Below, in pieces: positions 7,386 to 10,057 of a stretch of DNA of 10,057 bases. The notes under the pieces were generated by a model. The model was not told the origin of the DNA. It did not search any database and saw nothing but the letters and a program-made list of their open reading frames with translations. The position numbers were made by a program, and so were the translations under genes. Each line of letters begins with the position of its first letter. The stretch's first letter is position 1. This DNA is from Nitrospinaceae bacterium UBA3496 (GTDB lineage: Bacteria; UBA8248): NCBI GenBank assembly GCA_002377645.1, contig DFQF01000068.1, positions 28,671 to 38,727 of the forward strand, in the 5' to 3' direction.

Positions 7386-9961
7386 TCTGCTCTCAGTGCA
7401 TTTTTAATTTCTGTCTTCGCAGCTATTCTAGAAGGAATAGTTCCCGCTAAAAGTGAAGATAAATATACAAAGAAAAGATAAATAAAAACGCTATAAAAAG
7501 AAAAATCAAAATAAATTGTCCAACCAAAACTCTGCTTATTGATAACAAAAATCAAAATTCCTGCTAAGAAATAACCAGAAATCGTTCCCAGAAAACAGGC
7601 AAAAAAACCGAGAAATCCAGATTCAAAAATTACGGAAAAAATTGTTCCAACTCTATTCATACCTATTGCACGAAGAGTTCCTATTTCTCTTCTTCTATCT
7701 AAAATATTAGAACTTAGATTTGTAGCAACCCCCAAAATTGCTACTAAGATTGCGATAGCTTCTAAAACATACGTAATCGAAAAAGTCTGATCGAAAACAT
7801 CAAAAACTCTTTTCTTAAGACCAGAATTATTCAGAAGTATAAAGTTAGATGGTAGAGTTTTTCTTATCTTATCAAATAATTTATCCTTACTAGTTCCATT
7901 CTTTAAATAAATAGCAATAGAATTCAGGGTATAATCGTTCCAAAGTTCTTGATAAAAATCTTGATCAATGATTACCCTCCCTCCTTCCGTGGTGTAATCG
8001 TAAAAAACACCCTTTATTTCTATTTGAATTTTTCCCCGAGGAGTAGGCAACACGATGGTGTCCCCTTTCTTGATTTTAAATCGATTTGAGAAGGTCTCAG
8101 TTATGATTGCTCCTCTGTGTTTTTTAGCTCGTCTTAAAATTTCTTTTGAATTACCATCTAAAAATAAAAGATTGCCAAAATCTGCAACGATATTAAAATT
8201 TCCTGAACCGACTTCAATGTTACTTTCTTTCCAAAAAACTTTAATACTTCTATAACCATCTACTGCTGTAATCTCCTCTAAATTCTTTAATTCAATAATT
8301 TCTTTTTTCATAAAACCAGCTTGCGAACCTTTTATAAAATTCGATGCGGGTGCAGAATAAAAATCTGCTCTTAGAGTTTGCTCAGTCCATATAGAAACCG
8401 TTTCTCGAAAACTATTAATCATTACCACTAAACTAACGAGCATAGCTACAGCTACGGACAAAGATGCAACAGTAACAACATTTCTCGAGAGATGTCTTCG
8501 TATATTGTGTGATGCAAGAGATATTAATTTAAACTTATAAAAAATAGATTTAAAAATTAAAGAGGTATAAAAAACAACTATAAAACTAATCGAAGAAATA
8601 GATGCAATAAGAAATAAAGCAGAAAGATATCCAAAAATTGGAACACCATTCCAAGGTGCAAATCGAGATGTAATATAAGAAAGAAATATCATGATTATTG
8701 TAAAAATAAAGAACCGATACATATAAAAATCAGGAAGAACAATAGATGGAAATCTAACTCTAATGCCCCGTGAAGGATCAATTTTTCCAGCCTTAATCGC
8801 TGGCCATAAAGACGAAAAGAAGGACCCTACTACCCCTATACACATGGCGATTATAAGTTCAAATATAGAAGGACTGACATCTGTTACGTACAAAAAAGTA
8901 TAGAGATTCTGGATTGTCTTTGTAACAATAAATAGAACACCCCTAGAAAAAATAAAAGCTAAAACAACTCCCAAGCAAGAACCAGCTAAACCAATACAAA
9001 TTGCCTCCATGCAAATTAAAATAGTTCCCTGCAAAGAAGTTAAACCAAGAGATCTCAAGGTTGCAATCTCCTTCGTACGTCTAACAACTGATGCAGACAT
9101 AGAATTAAAGATTAGGAAAAAACCTACTAGAACAGAAATAAAACTTAGAACTTTTAGATTTAATTGAAACGAACCTAACATTTTCTGTACATCAGACCCA
9201 CGTCTTTCAGGTCTATCTACTATCAATCCACTCGGAATTTTTAATTGTATCAAACGTTTCATGTGGTCTGTTTTTTTATTGTCTTTTAGAACTATATCTA
9301 TACGATCTAAATATCCTAATCTATTAAAAGATGCTTGAGCGTCACCTATATCCATAACTACGAGCATTCCGCCCATTGAGTTTGATAATTTATTCTTTTT
9401 TAAAATTCCTCTAACCTCAAATTCTTGATAGTTTGCAGACTCTATTTTCACAAAAGACCCTATTCCAACACCAAGAACATTTGCTAATTCCTTACCTATA
9501 AACAAACCGTTACGATTTTCTAAACTAGACAATACATCTTCGGTTGAAATAATTTTTTCTACTTCATAAAGACGAAAATTCTCTCTTGCGAGAATATCGA
9601 CTCCTAGAAGCAAAGCTGGTTTTTGGGAAGATTTAACAGAATTTTCTTTGTCTAGAGCGTTTTTTATTAATACCGTCTGTTGAATAACAGGAGATAAATT
9701 TTCAATTTGTGTTAATTTCAAAAGTTTAATAAATGTTTCCTCAGGCACACCTAATCCACTACCTAAAACTTGAAGATTAGTTTTTCCGGAAATTGCATCT
9801 AAACTATTTTGAAAAGCTCTAAGAGAAGCATTATTTGCAAGTTGAATCGATAAATAAACAGATACTCCTAAAGCTACTCCTAGAACAGTGAGAATAAACC
9901 TATATCGTTCTATTCTTAAGTAACGTAAAAATAAAGTTTTAAAGATTTTAATTAAGAACAA
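7382..9961 (-). CDS. FtsX/LolC/MacB-family ABC transporter permease, double-FtsX (10 TM)
   Basis: This 859-residue membrane protein is made of two FtsX units. TM1 is at about 21-42. A periplasmic MacB-type domain at 43-267 is followed by TMs at about 268-289, 310-340 and 360-384. Two middle TMs lie at about 408-428 and 438-465. The second unit has TM7 at about 494-517, a periplasmic domain at 518-728 and TMs at about 729-748, 771-802 and 817-842. The cytosolic coupling motif occurs twice, RRTKEIATLRSLGLT (about 292-306) and RRREIGTLRAIGMN (about 754-767), which confirms the internal duplication. The size and 10-TM layout match YbbP/AttFG-like permeases, which work with a LolD-type ATPase on lipids, lipoproteins or other hydrophobic cargo at the inner membrane. 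The start is TTG, directly after the TGA of the ATPase gene and 8 bases after a GAGG. The next gene downstream overlaps its stop by four bases. The cargo is unknown. Confidence 0.9.
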   Translation of the reverse strand: MFLIKIFKTLFLRYLRIERYRFILTVLGVALGVSVYLSIQLANNASLRAFQNSLDAISGKTNLQVLGSGLGVPEETFIKLLKLTQIENLSPVIQQTVLIKNALDKENSVKSSQKPALLLGVDILARENFRLYEVEKIISTEDVLSSLENRNGLFIGKELANVLGVGIGSFVKIESANYQEFEVRGILKKNKLSNSMGGMLVVMDIGDAQASFNRLGYLDRIDIVLKDNKKTDHMKRLIQLKIPSGLIVDRPERRGSDVQKMLGSFQLNLKVLSFISVLVGFFLIFNSMSASVVRRTKEIATLRSLGLTSLQGTILICMEAICIGLAGSCLGVVLAFIFSRGVLFIVTKTIQNLYTFLYVTDVSPSIFELIIAMCIGVVGSFFSSLWPAIKAGKIDPSRGIRVRFPSIVLPDFYMYRFFIFTIIMIFLSYITSRFAPWNGVPIFGYLSALFLIASISSISFIVVFYTSLIFKSIFYKFKLISLASHNIRRHLSRNVVTVASLSVAVAMLVSLVVMINSFRETVSIWTEQTLRADFYSAPASNFIKGSQAGFMKKEIIELKNLEEITAVDGYRSIKVFWKESNIEVGSGNFNIVADFGNLLFLDGNSKEILRRAKKHRGAIITETFSNRFKIKKGDTIVLPTPRGKIQIEIKGVFYDYTTEGGRVIIDQDFYQELWNDYTLNSIAIYLKNGTSKDKLFDKIRKTLPSNFILLNNSGLKKRVFDVFDQTFSITYVLEAIAILVAILGVATNLSSNILDRRREIGTLRAIGMNRVGTIFSVIFESGFLGFFACFLGTISGYFLAGILIFVINKQSFGWTIYFDFSFYSVFIYLFFVYLSSLLAGTIPSRIAAKTEIKNALRAE

Positions 9962-10057
9962 TCAAGAAACCTCTTCCCCTAACCTTCCATCTCTAATTTC
10001 AACTCTTCGTGATGCAGAAAACAAAGCCATAGGATCATGACTTACCATCAAAACCGT
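9962..10057 (-). CDS. LolD/MacB-type ABC transporter ATP-binding protein, C-terminal end only
   Basis: The minus strand is open from the window edge to a TGA at 9962-9964 and encodes 31 residues. They include VLMVSHDP, the H-loop histidine segment that follows the Walker B strand, then RRVEIRDGRL, the usual final strand pair of LolD/MacB-family ATPases. The Walker A, signature and Walker B motifs lie outside the window. The stop codon abuts the permease start with no spacer, so the two are surely co-translated as one transporter. This is the first visible gene of the operon; any promoter is further upstream, beyond the window. Confidence 0.88.
   Translation of the reverse strand, partial: TVLMVSHDPMALFSASRRVEIRDGRLGEEVS
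9970..9973 (-). promoter_or_regulatory. Shine-Dalgarno for the TTG-started permease
   Basis: GAGG on the minus strand, inside the last codons of the ATPase gene, lies 8 bases before the TTG at 9959-9961. The codon just upstream in that frame is the ATPase TGA, so the permease cannot start earlier. No ATG or GTG occurs in frame before TM1, so TTG is the best start. Confidence 0.55.

Overview
This is an AT-rich bacterial window, densely packed with genes, and every complete reading frame looks intact. No RNA gene, insertion sequence, CRISPR array or phage gene is visible, and no gap between genes exceeds about 160 bases. Good Shine-Dalgarno sequences, a lipocalin-like protein with a signal peptide, and an FtsX/LolD-type ABC transporter all point to a Gram-negative-type bacterium with a periplasm. 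The gene mix would fit an uncultured aquatic proteobacterium-like lineage, but nothing here fixes the taxon.

Left part (1-2909): the possible last codons of a + strand gene (1-60) face a MoaB-family molybdenum cofactor protein on the minus strand (134-682). A short-chain dehydrogenase resembling enoyl-ACP reductase FabL (844-1647, +) is transcribed divergently from moaB and starts with TTG. It ends in a strong inverted repeat, probably a terminator (1656-1707). Facing it is an amidohydrolase of the ACMSD/amidohydrolase-2 type with lysine-rich ends (1725-2909, -).

Middle (2910-5314): a 122-base divergent intergenic region separates the amidohydrolase from a large, cytoplasmic-looking molybdopterin (bis-MGD, DMSO-reductase superfamily) oxidoreductase with an N-terminal 4Fe-4S motif (3032-5314, +). 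No small iron-sulfur or membrane-anchor subunit accompanies it. The moaB gene 2.3 kb away may help supply its cofactor.

Right part (5337-10057): a minus-strand run of four genes reads, in transcription order, LolD/MacB-type ATPase (only its last 31 codons are in the window), a 10-TM double FtsX permease, a secreted AttH/CrtC-type lipocalin-like protein, and a 3-hydroxyisobutyrate-dehydrogenase-like oxidoreductase. Stop and start codons abut or overlap between the first three, and the fourth follows after 24 bases with a strong Shine-Dalgarno. The first three form an AttEFGH-like export or lipid/lipoprotein-handling module. The dehydrogenase looks like an added passenger or partner gene.

Most of the window is ordinary metabolic content. 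The points most worth a second look are the subunit-less molybdoenzyme with unusual cysteine spacing, the AttEFGH-like operon carrying a dehydrogenase, and the terminator built from two direct copies of a 10-bp palindrome.
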